From positions 1-64,000 of the forward strand of contig LUQO01000039.1 in NCBI GenBank assembly GCA_001627865.1: DNA of 64,000 nucleotides. Reading direction: 5' to 3'. A model generated the notes under the pieces. It did not search any database and had not been told where the DNA came from. It saw nothing but the letters and a program-made list of their open reading frames with translations. Below, piece after piece: positions 50,578 to 59,728 of this stretch. The stretch's first letter is position 1; each line of letters begins with the position of its first letter. This DNA comes from SAR324 cluster bacterium REDSEA-S27_B3 (GTDB lineage Bacteria > SAR324 > NAC60-12). The position numbers and the translations under genes are program-made.

Positions 50578-52647
50578 TTAATGATCAAGAGAGGTTTGCT
50601 TATTAATGTTTCGGGAAACAGAATGAGTTTCTTCTGCCTCCTGTTTTTTGTGATAGCCGCGTGGAGTGTAAACTTTTTCCACTCCATTTGGCAGCTTCAA
50701 TATCCTTGATTGACTTGATCCTATCAGCACCAAAGTCAGCATGTCTGCTTCGGTCGGATCAAGGTTTTCTAGTGTTAAGATTTCAACCTTTTCCCCCTCG
50801 CGTCCAAGGTTTTTTGCCAGAATAACAGGAGTTTCCGGAGGACGGTGTTTCAGGAGTGTTTTTTGTGCATCAGCTAATTGTGTTGTTCTACGCTTCGAGA
50901 CTGGATTATAAAACGCAATCACAAAATCTCCTTCTGCTGCCGCAGAAATCCTTCGTTCAATTGTGTCCCAGGGAGTAAGTAAATCAGAAAGTGAGATACT
51001 GCAGAAGTCATGTCCAATAGGCGCTCCTGCAAGTGCGCCTGCGGCCTGCATGGCAGAAATTCCCGGTGTTGAAACAATCCGTATCCGCTGCCATTCTGCA
51101 CGCTTTTCAGCTTCCACTACTTTGCTTTCAAGCAGTTCAAATACAAGAGTGGCCATGGCATAAATTCCAGGATCACCGGATGATATTAAAGCCACTGATT
51201 TTCCCTGAGCAGCCAAATTCAACGCATGTCGTACCCGAGTTTCTTCCTGTCCCAACTCAAATTGGTGTAATATGCATTTTTGCTCTGGATGTTGTCTTTC
51301 GAGCAAATCCGAAATCAAGTCTAAATAAAGACCATATCCCACCCAGTCAGTGGCCTCTTTCAACATTTCTTCAGCTTCCGGAAGTCTCCATTTTGGTGAT
51401 CCCGGACCCGTGCCTACAATGTATAAAGTGCCTTGAGCCTTACCTGTATTTTTGGGATAAATCAATTCAGGAGACTCTGCAATAGCGCAGGTGGTGCGTT
51501 CGGATTTGATTTTCGGCACAATCAGTTTTCCGGATTTGCCTGCCGCGGCTAAAGCAGAACCTTCAGCAACACCATGACAGCCGACTTCCTGAAATACAAT
51601 TTCTGAAGGATTTTCAAGTTTTGGCGATTGTGCTTCCAAAGTCGAGGCATCAAAGAATCTTGCCGGACACTCGGTTGCTGTCTCCCCGCACAGATTATTT
51701 GACAAAGCATGAATAGCCGGTTCATCGGATTTGAGGTCAATTGAAACCACAGCGGCAACACTTTCGGCAGCAATTGTATTTTTCTGCAAAGCATTCCGGA
51801 CAAGTAAAATTAATTCTTCCGGATCAGTCCCGCGTTCGCACCCCACCCCCACGGCTATTGATTTTGGATGGTAAACCAGATGTTCCGAACTTCCGGAAAT
51901 TGCTGTTGTAGTCAGCGAAATTCTCAGTTTAGCATTTTCTGAAAACCGTAAACTGCTATCACGTATCCACTTAAAAAACCCCGGCATGTAATCCGGGGCT
52001 ACCATATTGTTTGACCCTGCAGAATTCGGGGATACCATTTTGTTTGACCCTGCAGAATTCGGGGATACCATTTTGTTTGACCCTGCAGAATTCGGGATTA
52101 CAGGTTTGCTCCTCGGAGAAGAATCAAGACAGGAATGATTTTCATTAGAAGAGAGCATCACAGACTCACCTGCCAGCATACTCACGCTAAATTCTTTCAC
52201 GTTCTGCGGATTTGCCAGAACAAAACCATCCGGAGGTTCGTCCAGCGCAATTCCAAACCGCAAATCTCCGGCAGTGGTGATGGCCGCGTTTATTCCTAAT
52301 AACTCAGCAATTTTCCGTGCAAGATCATTTGCCCCATGGTGTCCTCCAAGCAAAGGCGCTACAGCGCTGCCATCCTCCGCTACTGCAACCACAGCAGGTT
52401 CGCTGTGCTTATCATTGATTGATTTAGCAACTCCCCTAATTAAAACTGCCGATGCGCACACTCCCACAATTGCAACTCCATCTTGAAACAATTTGGACAA
52501 ATGTTCCATCGCGTCATTGAAAAAAACATCTGCTTCAGTAACACGTCCAGTCTTGCCGTGCAGTTCGGCGTCCAGTGATGTTGCTATTTTATTTGCTACT
52601 GGAAAAGCGCTGATCCCCAGAAAAAATACTGCAATATTTTGACTCAT
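50578..52647 (-). CDS. CbiG-CbiH(CobJ) fusion: cobalt-precorrin-5A hydrolase / precorrin-3B C17-methyltransferase
   Basis: A 689-residue bifunctional B12 enzyme. Residues 1-175 are the N-terminal and central CbiG domains (FFLGISAFPVANKIA, VGVCASAVLIRGVA, LLGGHHGANDLARKI). About 265-385 is the CbiG C-terminal/CobE domain (VGVGCERGTDPEELILLV, VSIDLKSDEPAIHALS, GVAEGSALAA). About 405-670 is the C17 methylase (YIVGTGPGSPKW, VALISSGDPGIYAMATLV, STPGISAMQAAGALAGAP, FVIAFYNPVSKRR). The linker between CbiG parts (about 184-217) consists of three copies of an 11-residue repeat. CbiG opens the ring lactone and releases acetaldehyde; CbiH contracts the ring. Overlaps cbiL by 4 bp. Confidence 0.93.
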   Translation of the reverse strand: MSQNIAVFFLGISAFPVANKIATSLDAELHGKTGRVTEADVFFNDAMEHLSKLFQDGVAIVGVCASAVLIRGVAKSINDKHSEPAVVAVAEDGSAVAPLLGGHHGANDLARKIAELLGINAAITTAGDLRFGIALDEPPDGFVLANPQNVKEFSVSMLAGESVMLSSNENHSCLDSSPRSKPVIPNSAGSNKMVSPNSAGSNKMVSPNSAGSNNMVAPDYMPGFFKWIRDSSLRFSENAKLRISLTTTAISGSSEHLVYHPKSIAVGVGCERGTDPEELILLVRNALQKNTIAAESVAAVVSIDLKSDEPAIHALSNNLCGETATECPARFFDASTLEAQSPKLENPSEIVFQEVGCHGVAEGSALAAAGKSGKLIVPKIKSERTTCAIAESPELIYPKNTGKAQGTLYIVGTGPGSPKWRLPEAEEMLKEATDWVGYGLYLDLISDLLERQHPEQKCILHQFELGQEETRVRHALNLAAQGKSVALISSGDPGIYAMATLVFELLESKVVEAEKRAEWQRIRIVSTPGISAMQAAGALAGAPIGHDFCSISLSDLLTPWDTIERRISAAAEGDFVIAFYNPVSKRRTTQLADAQKTLLKHRPPETPVILAKNLGREGEKVEILTLENLDPTEADMLTLVLIGSSQSRILKLPNGVEKVYTPRGYHKKQEAEETHSVSRNINKQTSLDH
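51998..52096. repeat. Three tandem 33-bp repeats inside the cbiG-cbiH gene
   Basis: Copies occupy 51998-52030, 52031-52063 and 52064-52096; the last two are identical and the first differs at three positions. On the coding strand each unit encodes an 11-residue PNSAGSNKMVS-like peptide, so frame is kept. The repeat sits in the hinge between CbiG domains, where a length change would be tolerated. Such perfect copies imply recent expansion by slippage. Confidence 0.9.
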
Positions 52648-53369
52648 CTTTCACCAGAATTGTCACGATCCTTAATTTTACGTACAAGAACCATTGAAAA
52701 ATAAGGAACTGTTTGGGAGTCGATTTTATCCAGTGGAATGATTTTCTGATTATTCATCGTGGCATGCTCAACATAGTGTGAATATTTTTCCAGTCTCAAA
52801 TTCCTCAGTATCCTCCTTATTTTAGGCAGATGCCTTCCTACTTTGATAATTGCTGCAGCATCCGTGTTTATCAGCCTTTGCTTGAGTTCGGCTTCTTCAA
52901 GAGGCGCAGGCAAAATTGTCAAAATTTCATTGCGGGATACAAGAGGTGTATGAAGTGTGGCCGCGCATGCCATAGGAGAGGACACTCCGGGAACAATTTC
53001 GGTTTTGAACCGTCCGGAAAGCCTTTCAAACAAAAACGTAAATGATCCATAAAAAAACGGATCGCCTTCGCAAATGACAGAAACAATTTTTCCAGCTTCC
53101 AATTCCAACTCCAGCAGCTTGGCAGCTTGATCGTAGGCATACTGTGCCGGTAAAGGAGAAACGGATATAGGAATTCTAAGCGGCAGTAACTGGGGATTGT
53201 TAAGCAATAACGGTCTTACAATTTCCAGCGCAATCCCATCTCCTGTTTCCGGAGCAGGATAGGCAACCACGTCAGCTTCATTTATCAAGCGGTTAGCTTT
53301 GAGTGTTAGCAATTCCGGATCACCTGGACCTACACCAATTCCGTATAGTGTTCCTTTTTGAATTACCAC
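52644..53369 (-). CDS. cbiL: Precorrin-2/cobalt-factor-2 C20-methyltransferase CbiL/CobI
   Basis: Tetrapyrrole methylase acting on C20. The protein has LYGIGVGPGDPELLTLKANR (residues 8-27), VVAYPAPETGDGIALEIV, VSVICEGDPFFYGSFTFLFE near 93, VPGVSSPMACAATLHTPLVS near 127, and AAIIKVGRHLPKIR near 170. The start is a GTG at 53369. Length is 241, normal. The end overlaps the start of the cbiG-cbiH gene by 4 bp. A gap of 85 bp separates it from the cbiE-cbiT gene upstream. Confidence 0.93.
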   Translation of the reverse strand: MVIQKGTLYGIGVGPGDPELLTLKANRLINEADVVAYPAPETGDGIALEIVRPLLLNNPQLLPLRIPISVSPLPAQYAYDQAAKLLELELEAGKIVSVICEGDPFFYGSFTFLFERLSGRFKTEIVPGVSSPMACAATLHTPLVSRNEILTILPAPLEEAELKQRLINTDAAAIIKVGRHLPKIRRILRNLRLEKYSHYVEHATMNNQKIIPLDKIDSQTVPYFSMVLVRKIKDRDNSGER

Positions 53370-53454
53370 AGAGAAACAGAGAGCACAGAAAGTTTAAAGT
53401 ATTCTTCTTCTGATTCCATTTTTCAAAAGAGGGGAATTAGGGTGGTAAAAAAAT

Positions 53455-54708
53455 TTAATATTCTTTAATTGCAGCGAGTTGAGTCACAGGACGAAATGGT
53501 TTCCAGCCTTGAAATTTGCCAATTGAATCCGCACGGGAAATACTAATCCTGGTTAAATCGCCTCCGTTTATTTTTTGCCAATTCAGCAATTGCTGTTCAG
53601 TTTCAAAAGTAACCGCGTGCGCCACCATGCGGCCTCCAGGGTTGAGAGCCTTCCAGCAGATTTCAAGCAGGTTTCCGGAGTTTTCCGTTGATGAAAGTCC
53701 TCCTCCAATAAAAATCGCATCAGGTGCAGGCAGATCCTCCAGAGCCTGAGGTGCGGTTCCGGAAACGATTTGCAGCATAGGCACGCCTAACTCACCGGCA
53801 TTTTGTTCAATCATCTTCAGGCGGGTCTTGGATTTTTCGACAGCCGCTGCCATGCAGCGTGGATGACTGCGCATCCATTCAATTGCAACCGAACCGCATC
53901 CTGCCCCCACGTCCCACAAAACCTGGTCAACAATCGGCATTAATTTTGATAATGCTACCGCCCTTACTTCACGTTTCGTCAACTGCCCGTCATGCACAAA
54001 TGTATCATCCGGAAGTCCCGGAATCCTGGCAATCACGTTTGCGTTCTTGTCCGGAATACATTCAATCGCCATGGCATTAAGTTCTGCTACTTGCTGATGA
54101 TTCCATGAATCAGCTTTTCCGGAAAATATCTTCTCTTTTGCTCCACCTAAATGTTCCAGCACCGTAATTTCACTCTTACCGAAGCCCCGTCTTCCAAGCA
54201 GTTTTGCCGCCTCTTTGGGAGTTCCGGAGTCCTTGCTGAGAACTGCCAGTTTTGCTCCGGACTGCACAAACGGATACAGCATTTCAAGCGGTCTGCCATG
54301 CAGAGTTAATGTTTCAATATCCGGAAGAGACCAACCGACCCGTGAACAGATCAGCGAAAAAGTGGATAAGGCGGGCTTGATCCACATTTCATCAATTGGG
54401 ATATGACGCAATAGCTTTGTTGCAATCCCGTAACACAACGGATCCCCACTCGCCATTACCGCTACTTTTTTACCACTCCCAGTTTTCTCAGGATGCCAAC
54501 TCACAATTTTCGAAACCGCTTCCCGTATCGGTGAAGACCAGACAATCCGTTCCCCTTCCCAGTCGGCCGGAATCATTTTAAGATGACGTTCTCCGCCAAG
54601 CACAATTTGCGATTCGTACAGCAATGCTTTCGCATCTGTTGCTAAATCATCCCAGCCGTCTTCGCTGATGCCGATAACTCTAAGCCATTTTTTTGAAACG
54701 TCAGGCAT
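53455..54708 (-). CDS. CbiE-CbiT (CobL-type) precorrin-6B/7 methyltransferase fusion
   Basis: Bifunctional enzyme for C5 and C15 methylation with C12 acetate decarboxylation. Residues 1-205 are CbiE (VIGISEDGWDDLATDA, IVLGGERHLKMIP, VAVMASGDPLCYGIATKLL, PALSTFSLICSRVGWSLPDI). Residues 220-417 are CbiT (DDTFVHDGQLTKREVRAVAL, LWDVGAGCGSVAIEWMR with the SAM-binding glycine loop, APDAIFIGGGLSSTE). The length of 417 is typical for CobL. It is flanked by cbiC about 100 bp upstream and cbiL 85 bp downstream. Both chelate-early and -late pathways use this form, so it is not diagnostic by itself. Confidence 0.93.
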   Translation of the reverse strand: MPDVSKKWLRVIGISEDGWDDLATDAKALLYESQIVLGGERHLKMIPADWEGERIVWSSPIREAVSKIVSWHPEKTGSGKKVAVMASGDPLCYGIATKLLRHIPIDEMWIKPALSTFSLICSRVGWSLPDIETLTLHGRPLEMLYPFVQSGAKLAVLSKDSGTPKEAAKLLGRRGFGKSEITVLEHLGGAKEKIFSGKADSWNHQQVAELNAMAIECIPDKNANVIARIPGLPDDTFVHDGQLTKREVRAVALSKLMPIVDQVLWDVGAGCGSVAIEWMRSHPRCMAAAVEKSKTRLKMIEQNAGELGVPMLQIVSGTAPQALEDLPAPDAIFIGGGLSSTENSGNLLEICWKALNPGGRMVAHAVTFETEQQLLNWQKINGGDLTRISISRADSIGKFQGWKPFRPVTQLAAIKEY

Positions 54709-54807
54709 TTTGTAAATGATTCACTGATTTACTGCGCGAGGAAAGTGCTCGTGCAAACTATATAAAACACGATGTTTCATAAAAACTTTGCAACAGATAG
54801 ATTTAAG

Positions 54808-55437
54808 TCAACCATCAACTGATAAAGCATTAACTGCCGCCGCTGCCATGGCGCTGCCTCCGCGCCGTCCTGTTAAGGTTAAAAATTGTACTGATCCTTT
54901 ACATCTCTTTATCAGCATATCTTTAGATTCTGCCGCGCCGACAAATCCTACAGGCAAACCAAAAATTACCGCGGGAGGTTCAGTCCCTTCTTCCAGAACT
55001 TCAAGCAAGCGAAACAATGCCGTGGGAGCGTTGCCGACTGCCACCACTGCTCCTGCAAGCCGAGGCCGCCAAAACTCAATGGCTGCAGCTGATCGTGTTG
55101 TTCCCATTTTTTTAGCCAGCGTCAAGCTTTCCGGATAATTATTCCAGCAAAGAACTTCATTATTTTCGGGTAATAAATAGCGAGTAACTCCTTCGGCCAC
55201 CATTTTTGTATCACACAAAACAGGAGCTCCCCGCATTAAGGCAGCTCTCCCCTCACTTGCCGCCTCAGTTGTGTAAACAACATCCTGCACTATATCTGTC
55301 ATTCCGCAAGCGTGAATCAGGCGAACAACTATATTTGCAATGTCCTGCGGAAGCTGTGATAAATTTGATTCCTTCCGGATAATGCTGAAGGATTGCCGGT
55401 AAATTAATTCAGGGTCGCGAAGATAAGCCACATTCAA
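54808..55437 (-). CDS. cbiC: Cobalt-precorrin-8 methylmutase CbiC/CobH
   Basis: Moves the C11 methyl to C12, giving cobyrinate. The family features are IYRQSFSIIRKESNL (residues 12-26), VVRLIHACGMTDIVQDVVYT with the catalytic His near 47, GAPVLCDTKMVAEGV, AIEFWRPRLAGAVVAVGNAPTALF split over 108-130, VIFGLPVGFVGAAESKDML, and TGRRGGSAMAAAAVNAL at the end. The start is a TTG whose next base completes the cbiX stop (4-bp TTGA overlap). Length is 209. Confidence 0.93.
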   Translation of the reverse strand: MNVAYLRDPELIYRQSFSIIRKESNLSQLPQDIANIVVRLIHACGMTDIVQDVVYTTEAASEGRAALMRGAPVLCDTKMVAEGVTRYLLPENNEVLCWNNYPESLTLAKKMGTTRSAAAIEFWRPRLAGAVVAVGNAPTALFRLLEVLEEGTEPPAVIFGLPVGFVGAAESKDMLIKRCKGSVQFLTLTGRRGGSAMAAAAVNALSVDG

Positions 55438-56453
55438 TGATTCCCTTGCTGGGAACTTTCCTGTTCAAGGGTTTTTGGTCCCAAAGGATGGTCGGCATGC
55501 GGATAAGGATGATGTCCATGATCATGGGTATGATCATGATCATGACTGTGCACATGATCATGCGAATGTGAATGACCGGTTCCGATACCTTCGACATGGT
55601 GATGATGACTTTCCTGAGGCAGTCCAACTTCGTTTTCAAAACCAAGAAACTGTTCCCGGTACTTGCAAAGCTGGCAATTCATGTTATTAACGCCATTCTT
55701 TATTTCTTCTACACGATCCGCGAATGTTTCCAGAACCAGTGGGTGGTCATTAAGATAGGACGCTTTGATGAACTGTATTTCAGGATGTCTGGCGGCTACT
55801 ACATCAGTATAGTGATAAATTCGCTTTACCAATATTCCGCTGAATAAAAAATATGGAAACACTATAATCCGTTTGTAGCCAAGGCGTGCGGCATGTTCCA
55901 GTCCCGGCTCCACCAACGGGAAAGTCACACCTGAATAAGCTGTTTCCGCCCAGCCAAGTCCAAGCCCTTCCCAGAGCATCCGGGTTACTTTGGAAACATT
56001 TGAATTTGCGTCCGGATCAGAGGCGCCTCTTCCGACTACAAGCAGCAAGGTTTCCTCAAGCGAGATATTGCCTTCCGCCTGCTTGATGGCTTCTTTCACT
56101 CGCTCGCCGGCGGCACGGATCAGTTTAAGATCAATCCCCAGTTCACGGGCGTAAGAAATAGACAATTCCGGATTCTGAGCCTGATAAGCATTCAGTACTG
56201 AAGGGATGTCGTTTTTGGCGTGGCCTGCGGCAAACAGCATTACCGGAACCGCCATAATCTTCCGGATGCCTTTATCGCGTAATGCATCAAGTCCGGACTT
56301 GATTACAGGTGTGGCGAACTCCAGGAAGCCCCAATCGATTTCATATTGGCGAAGCTGTTCCTTTAGTCCTTTAGCGAAAACACGAAATTCCTCAACAGCA
56401 TCTTCGTCCCTGCTTCCGTGTCCGCAGACCATTACACCGTATTTTTCTTTCAT
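55434..56453 (-). CDS. cbiX: Sirohydrochlorin cobaltochelatase CbiX, long form with His-rich tail
   Basis: Inserts cobalt into sirohydrochlorin. Two chelatase half-domains are fused: MVCGHGSRDEDAVEEF near the start with the active-site His, and VVGRGASDPDANSNVSKVTR near residue 137, equivalent in the second half; MLFAAGHAKNDIPSVL supplies another His. The C-terminal part has an MNCQLC motif at about 258, matching the MxCxxC [4Fe-4S] motif described for long CbiX, then a histidine-rich tail (about 280-325) with more than 20 His that should store or deliver cobalt. Length 339. It is the first gene of the minus-strand cbi run. Confidence 0.93.
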   Translation of the reverse strand: MKEKYGVMVCGHGSRDEDAVEEFRVFAKGLKEQLRQYEIDWGFLEFATPVIKSGLDALRDKGIRKIMAVPVMLFAAGHAKNDIPSVLNAYQAQNPELSISYARELGIDLKLIRAAGERVKEAIKQAEGNISLEETLLLVVGRGASDPDANSNVSKVTRMLWEGLGLGWAETAYSGVTFPLVEPGLEHAARLGYKRIIVFPYFLFSGILVKRIYHYTDVVAARHPEIQFIKASYLNDHPLVLETFADRVEEIKNGVNNMNCQLCKYREQFLGFENEVGLPQESHHHHVEGIGTGHSHSHDHVHSHDHDHTHDHGHHPYPHADHPLGPKTLEQESSQQGNH

Positions 56454-56586
56454 AAATTTAATTCAATTTCAGTAACTTTTGCTTCTAAGATTTTCGCATG
56501 ATTATGCATTGGTAACAAATAATTGTCCAATCTTTAGTTGTTTCCTTTCACTCCGAAGGGAAACTCACTAATAACAATACATTTTT

Positions 56587-57063
56587 TTAAAACTTCCCTA
56601 ACTGTCGCAAAGCATCATAAACCACTACTGCCACAGCTGATCCCAGATTTAAGCTCCTGACACCTCTCTCCCACATTGGCACCGTGAAACAGCGTTCCGG
56701 ATAGCGTTGCATCCATTGTTTTGGCAGACCAGTGGTTTCCTTGCCAAAAAACAGATAATCTCCTTCTTTTGGAGTTATATTAGTGTATGGTTTTTGATAG
56801 TGAACTGAAAGAAAATGTAATTTCTCAGGTGCAAGGGCTTCAAAAAATTTTTCAGCGTCTTTGAAATGTTCCCAACTTACAAACTGCCAGTAATCCAGTC
56901 CGGCACGCTTAAGTTGTTTGTCAGTTAATTCGAAGCCCAGTTTCCCCAGCAAAATCAAATGACATGTTGCTGCTGCACAAAGCCGGGCAATATTTCCGGT
57001 ATTAGGTGGAATTTGCGGTTCGTAAAGAACAATATTAAGTGGGGGTTTTTTGTGCAGTCTCAT
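56587..57063 (-). CDS. trmL: tRNA (cytidine/uridine-34-2'-O)-methyltransferase TrmL
   Basis: SPOUT-class methylase of the wobble nucleotide in tRNA-Leu. The 158-residue protein has the TrmL pattern: LYEPQIPPNTGNIARLCAA near residue 14, LILLGKLGFELTDKQLKRAG, LDYWQFVSW, FFGKETTGLPKQWM with the knot motif near 105, and VRSLNLGSAVAVVVYDALRQ at the C-terminus. It is separated from cbiX by 133 bp and divergent from the oxidoreductase gene. A full-length, normal copy. Confidence 0.93.
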   Translation of the reverse strand: MRLHKKPPLNIVLYEPQIPPNTGNIARLCAAATCHLILLGKLGFELTDKQLKRAGLDYWQFVSWEHFKDAEKFFEALAPEKLHFLSVHYQKPYTNITPKEGDYLFFGKETTGLPKQWMQRYPERCFTVPMWERGVRSLNLGSAVAVVVYDALRQLGKF

Positions 57064-57280
57064 CTCGGATAATCCATATATTCCGGAACTAATCTATCTT
57101 GGACAGTATATCAGAATAACTAAAGTATTTTTTTATTTGAAATTTGTATAATGAAGCTCAGTATGCAGTACCTAAATCATGTTTTCAAGACTTGCATGAA
57201 GACCTTTGGCTGAGTAATTTAGTAACAAAACATACCAAGAACTTCATTCATTCAATTTAGTTATAAGAAATTTTTTTCGC

Positions 57281-58558
57281 ATGAACACCTCAATTCTTGC
57301 TAGTGACTACAAGGATTTCCCTTACTGGTGGGACCGCACTCCACGACCAGTACTAGATGAAATTGAGCTCCCCGAAAAGGTGGAAGTGGCCATCATCGGC
57401 TCCGGCTACACCGGATTGCATGCAGCTCTCCAAACTGCACGTAACGGACGGGAGACACTCGTTCTTGAAGCACAGGAGGCTGGATGGGGAGGAAGTTCCC
57501 GCAATGGAGGACAAGTCAGCACAAGCATCAAGCTCAACTTAACGGAGTTATCCCGACGTTTTGGCCCGGAGAAGGCGCGGGTGATTTTGCAGGAAGGGGT
57601 AAACGCTCTGGAGTGGGTGGGGCGTTTCGTCCGTGAGGAAGGTATTGACTGCGACTTTGCACAGGTTGGGCGTTTTAACGGCGCACACACGCCCCGGCAA
57701 TTCCAGCGAATGAAGAGTCACCTTGAGCAGCGTCCGGAAGATTTTGACTCCGGGGTGTATCTTGTCCCCCCTGCAGAGCAGTCCGGGGAAATCGGCAGTA
57801 ATTGTTATCATGGCGGACTGGTGTATCCGCACCATGCTTCACTGGACCCGGCCCGTTACCATCAGGGACTGCTCGATCGTGCGCTGGCCAGCGGAGTGAA
57901 GATTAAGGATCGGTGTGCGGTAAGCAGGATCGAGCGGCAGGGAAATGGATTTTTGCTTTACACGGATTCCGGAACTGTGCAGGCCAAAGACGTGGTTGTG
58001 GGCACCAGCGGCTACACAGGATCTGTAACACCATGGCAGAAGCGGCGCGTGATTCCAATTGGAAGCTACATCATTGCCACAGAAGAACTGGAAGAGAGCC
58101 TGGTGGATCAGTTGATCCCGAAAAACCGGGTGATTACTGACACCCGCAAGCTGGTGGTTTATTACAGGGCCTCTCCGGACCGCAAGCGTATTCTGTTTGG
58201 AGGGAGGGTTTCTCTGAATGAAACCGATCCCAACAAATCCCTGATCCGAATTTTTCCGCAATTGGCATCCACCAAGGTCACTCACTCGTGGATGGGATTT
58301 GTGGGATACACATTTGACCATATGCCGCACACAGGAATCCGGGACGGAGTACACTACGCGATGGGATACTGTGGTTCAGGGATTTCGCTGTCCAGCTACT
58401 TTGGAGCAAAGCTTGGACAGAAACTGGCAGGACTTCCGGAAGGCAGGACCTCTTTTGATGATCTGCCGTTCCCCACTCGTCCAATGTACTCGGGGAATCC
58501 CTGGTTTCTCGCCCCCTCAATTCTTTATTACCAACTCCGCGACCGCTTTTTCAGTTGA
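57281..58558 (+). CDS. FAD-dependent oxidoreductase (DAO family, PuuB-like)
   Basis: A 425-residue flavoprotein of the DAO family. Residues about 30-65 hold EVAIIGSGYTGLHAALQTA with the GxGxxG FAD site, followed by VLEAQEAGWGGSSRNGGQV, the segment that in PuuB-like enzymes carries the flavin-binding SSRNGG. A central stretch is VVGTSGYTGSVTPWQKRRVI, and near the C-terminus HTGIRDGVHYAMGYCGSGIS is seen. Gamma-glutamylputrescine oxidase or a similar amine oxidase is the closest match. The gene is visibly GC-richer than its neighbours and stands alone, with no polyamine genes nearby, so it may have been acquired. Confidence 0.85.
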   Translation: MNTSILASDYKDFPYWWDRTPRPVLDEIELPEKVEVAIIGSGYTGLHAALQTARNGRETLVLEAQEAGWGGSSRNGGQVSTSIKLNLTELSRRFGPEKARVILQEGVNALEWVGRFVREEGIDCDFAQVGRFNGAHTPRQFQRMKSHLEQRPEDFDSGVYLVPPAEQSGEIGSNCYHGGLVYPHHASLDPARYHQGLLDRALASGVKIKDRCAVSRIERQGNGFLLYTDSGTVQAKDVVVGTSGYTGSVTPWQKRRVIPIGSYIIATEELEESLVDQLIPKNRVITDTRKLVVYYRASPDRKRILFGGRVSLNETDPNKSLIRIFPQLASTKVTHSWMGFVGYTFDHMPHTGIRDGVHYAMGYCGSGISLSSYFGAKLGQKLAGLPEGRTSFDDLPFPTRPMYSGNPWFLAPSILYYQLRDRFFS

Positions 58559-58681
58559 ACACGTAACGGTCGCATTAGAATGGAAGGGGTGATTTGATTT
58601 ACAAAAAATGCTGTTGATTGGTGTCGATGTAATTAAAAAACAGAATGCTTCTCTGAATTTTGGGTTTTTTCTTTGGCTTTG

Positions 58682-59728
58682 CTATTCCATTGCCAACTCA
58701 ATCAGGCGGTCCAGCAGTTCCGGATAAGGCAAGCCTGATGCTTCCCACAGTTTTGGGTACATGCTGATGTTTGTGAATCCGGGAAGGGTGTTGATTTCGT
58801 TGAGGATGAAAGAATTATCCTGGAGAAGGAAGAAATCAATTCTTGCCATGCCGCGGCATTCCGTAAGCTGAAAGGCGTCAACCGCTGCCTTCCGGATTTT
58901 CTGTGAAACCTCCAGATCCATTTCTGCTGGAACTATCAGGTCGGCCCCGTCTTTATCAACGTACTTTGCCTCATACGAATAAAACTCGTGCGTGGGGGCA
59001 ATTTCACCTAAAACAGCTGCTGCTTCCGGAGAATCATTGCCAAGCACAGAGCATTCGATTTCACGTCCGGAAACTGCTTCTTCAACCAGCACCTTGCGGT
59101 CCGCAGCAAAGGCCTGCCTCAATGCTTCTTCAAATTCTTCAGCTGTTCTGACTTTGGACACGCCGAGCGAAGAACCCTCCCTACAGGGTTTGACGAATAA
59201 AGTTTCTCCTAACTCACTAACCGCTTTTTCAAAAGCCAAATCTTCCGGTTTGCGCAGCAGTCTGTATTTAGTAACAGGAATACCGTGTTCTCTTAGCAGA
59301 CGTTTAGTGACATCCTTGTCCATGCAAATTGCCGAGCCGTAAACATCCGCACCAACATAAGGTTTTCCAAATAATTCAAGCAGTCCCTGCAATGCTCCGT
59401 CTTCACCAAGTTTTCCGTGAGTGATAGGAAAAAAAACATCAACTTCAGCCAGATTAACTGTTGACTGTTCTATCTCTGCTAGGTTCCTTTGCGGAAGCCT
59501 GGCAGGCAAGTTAGTTTCAAAACTGACTTTACGCACATCTTCCACATTTTTCAAAAAACTTTGATCATTGCCTAAAAACCATCCCCCGTTTTTGTCAATG
59601 CCGATCAGCAACACATTGTATTTTTCACGGCTCAATGCCGCCTGTATGTTAAATGCTGAAATCAGCGACACTTCATGTTCTCCGCTGGTTCCTCCGCAAA
59701 TGAGGCCGATTGTGATTTTCCCGGACAT
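58682..59728 (-). CDS. ddl: D-alanine-D-alanine ligase
   Basis: ATP-grasp enzyme that makes the D-Ala-D-Ala dipeptide for peptidoglycan. The 348-residue product has IGLICGGTSGEHEVSLISA (residues 7-25), VFFPITHGKLGEDGALQGLL near 101, LPYVGADVYGSAICMDKDV equivalent near 122, ETLFVKPCREGSSLGVSKV near 180, and FFLLQDNSFILNEINTLPGF near 300, with the Mg-binding Glu and Asn. I take the ATG at 59728; it lies inside the 3' end of the truncated aspS gene, and the 66-bp overlap is itself an anomaly. The murG/murC genes usually near ddl are absent. Confidence 0.92.
   Translation of the reverse strand: MSGKITIGLICGGTSGEHEVSLISAFNIQAALSREKYNVLLIGIDKNGGWFLGNDQSFLKNVEDVRKVSFETNLPARLPQRNLAEIEQSTVNLAEVDVFFPITHGKLGEDGALQGLLELFGKPYVGADVYGSAICMDKDVTKRLLREHGIPVTKYRLLRKPEDLAFEKAVSELGETLFVKPCREGSSLGVSKVRTAEEFEEALRQAFAADRKVLVEEAVSGREIECSVLGNDSPEAAAVLGEIAPTHEFYSYEAKYVDKDGADLIVPAEMDLEVSQKIRKAAVDAFQLTECRGMARIDFFLLQDNSFILNEINTLPGFTNISMYPKLWEASGLPYPELLDRLIELAME

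Noticed and set aside
51998-52096. CRISPR-like repeats
   Set aside because: The three units are contiguous with no spacers, and lie in frame in a coding sequence; no cas genes are present.
52009-52096. Cloning-vector contamination, because each repeat holds adjoining PstI and EcoRI sites
   Set aside because: The sequence continues the CbiG reading frame on both sides with matching codon use, so vector origin is unlikely.
53370-53454. CACAGAG-type dispersed repeat in the cbiL-cbiE spacer
   Set aside because: Only a short ACCACAGAGAAACAGAGAG stretch is seen once in the window, so no repeat family can be claimed.
56454-56586. Cobalamin riboswitch upstream of the cbi genes
   Set aside because: No B12-box-like or GCCACTG core could be found here, in 44090-44200, or in the cobT leader. 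A covariance search would be decisive.
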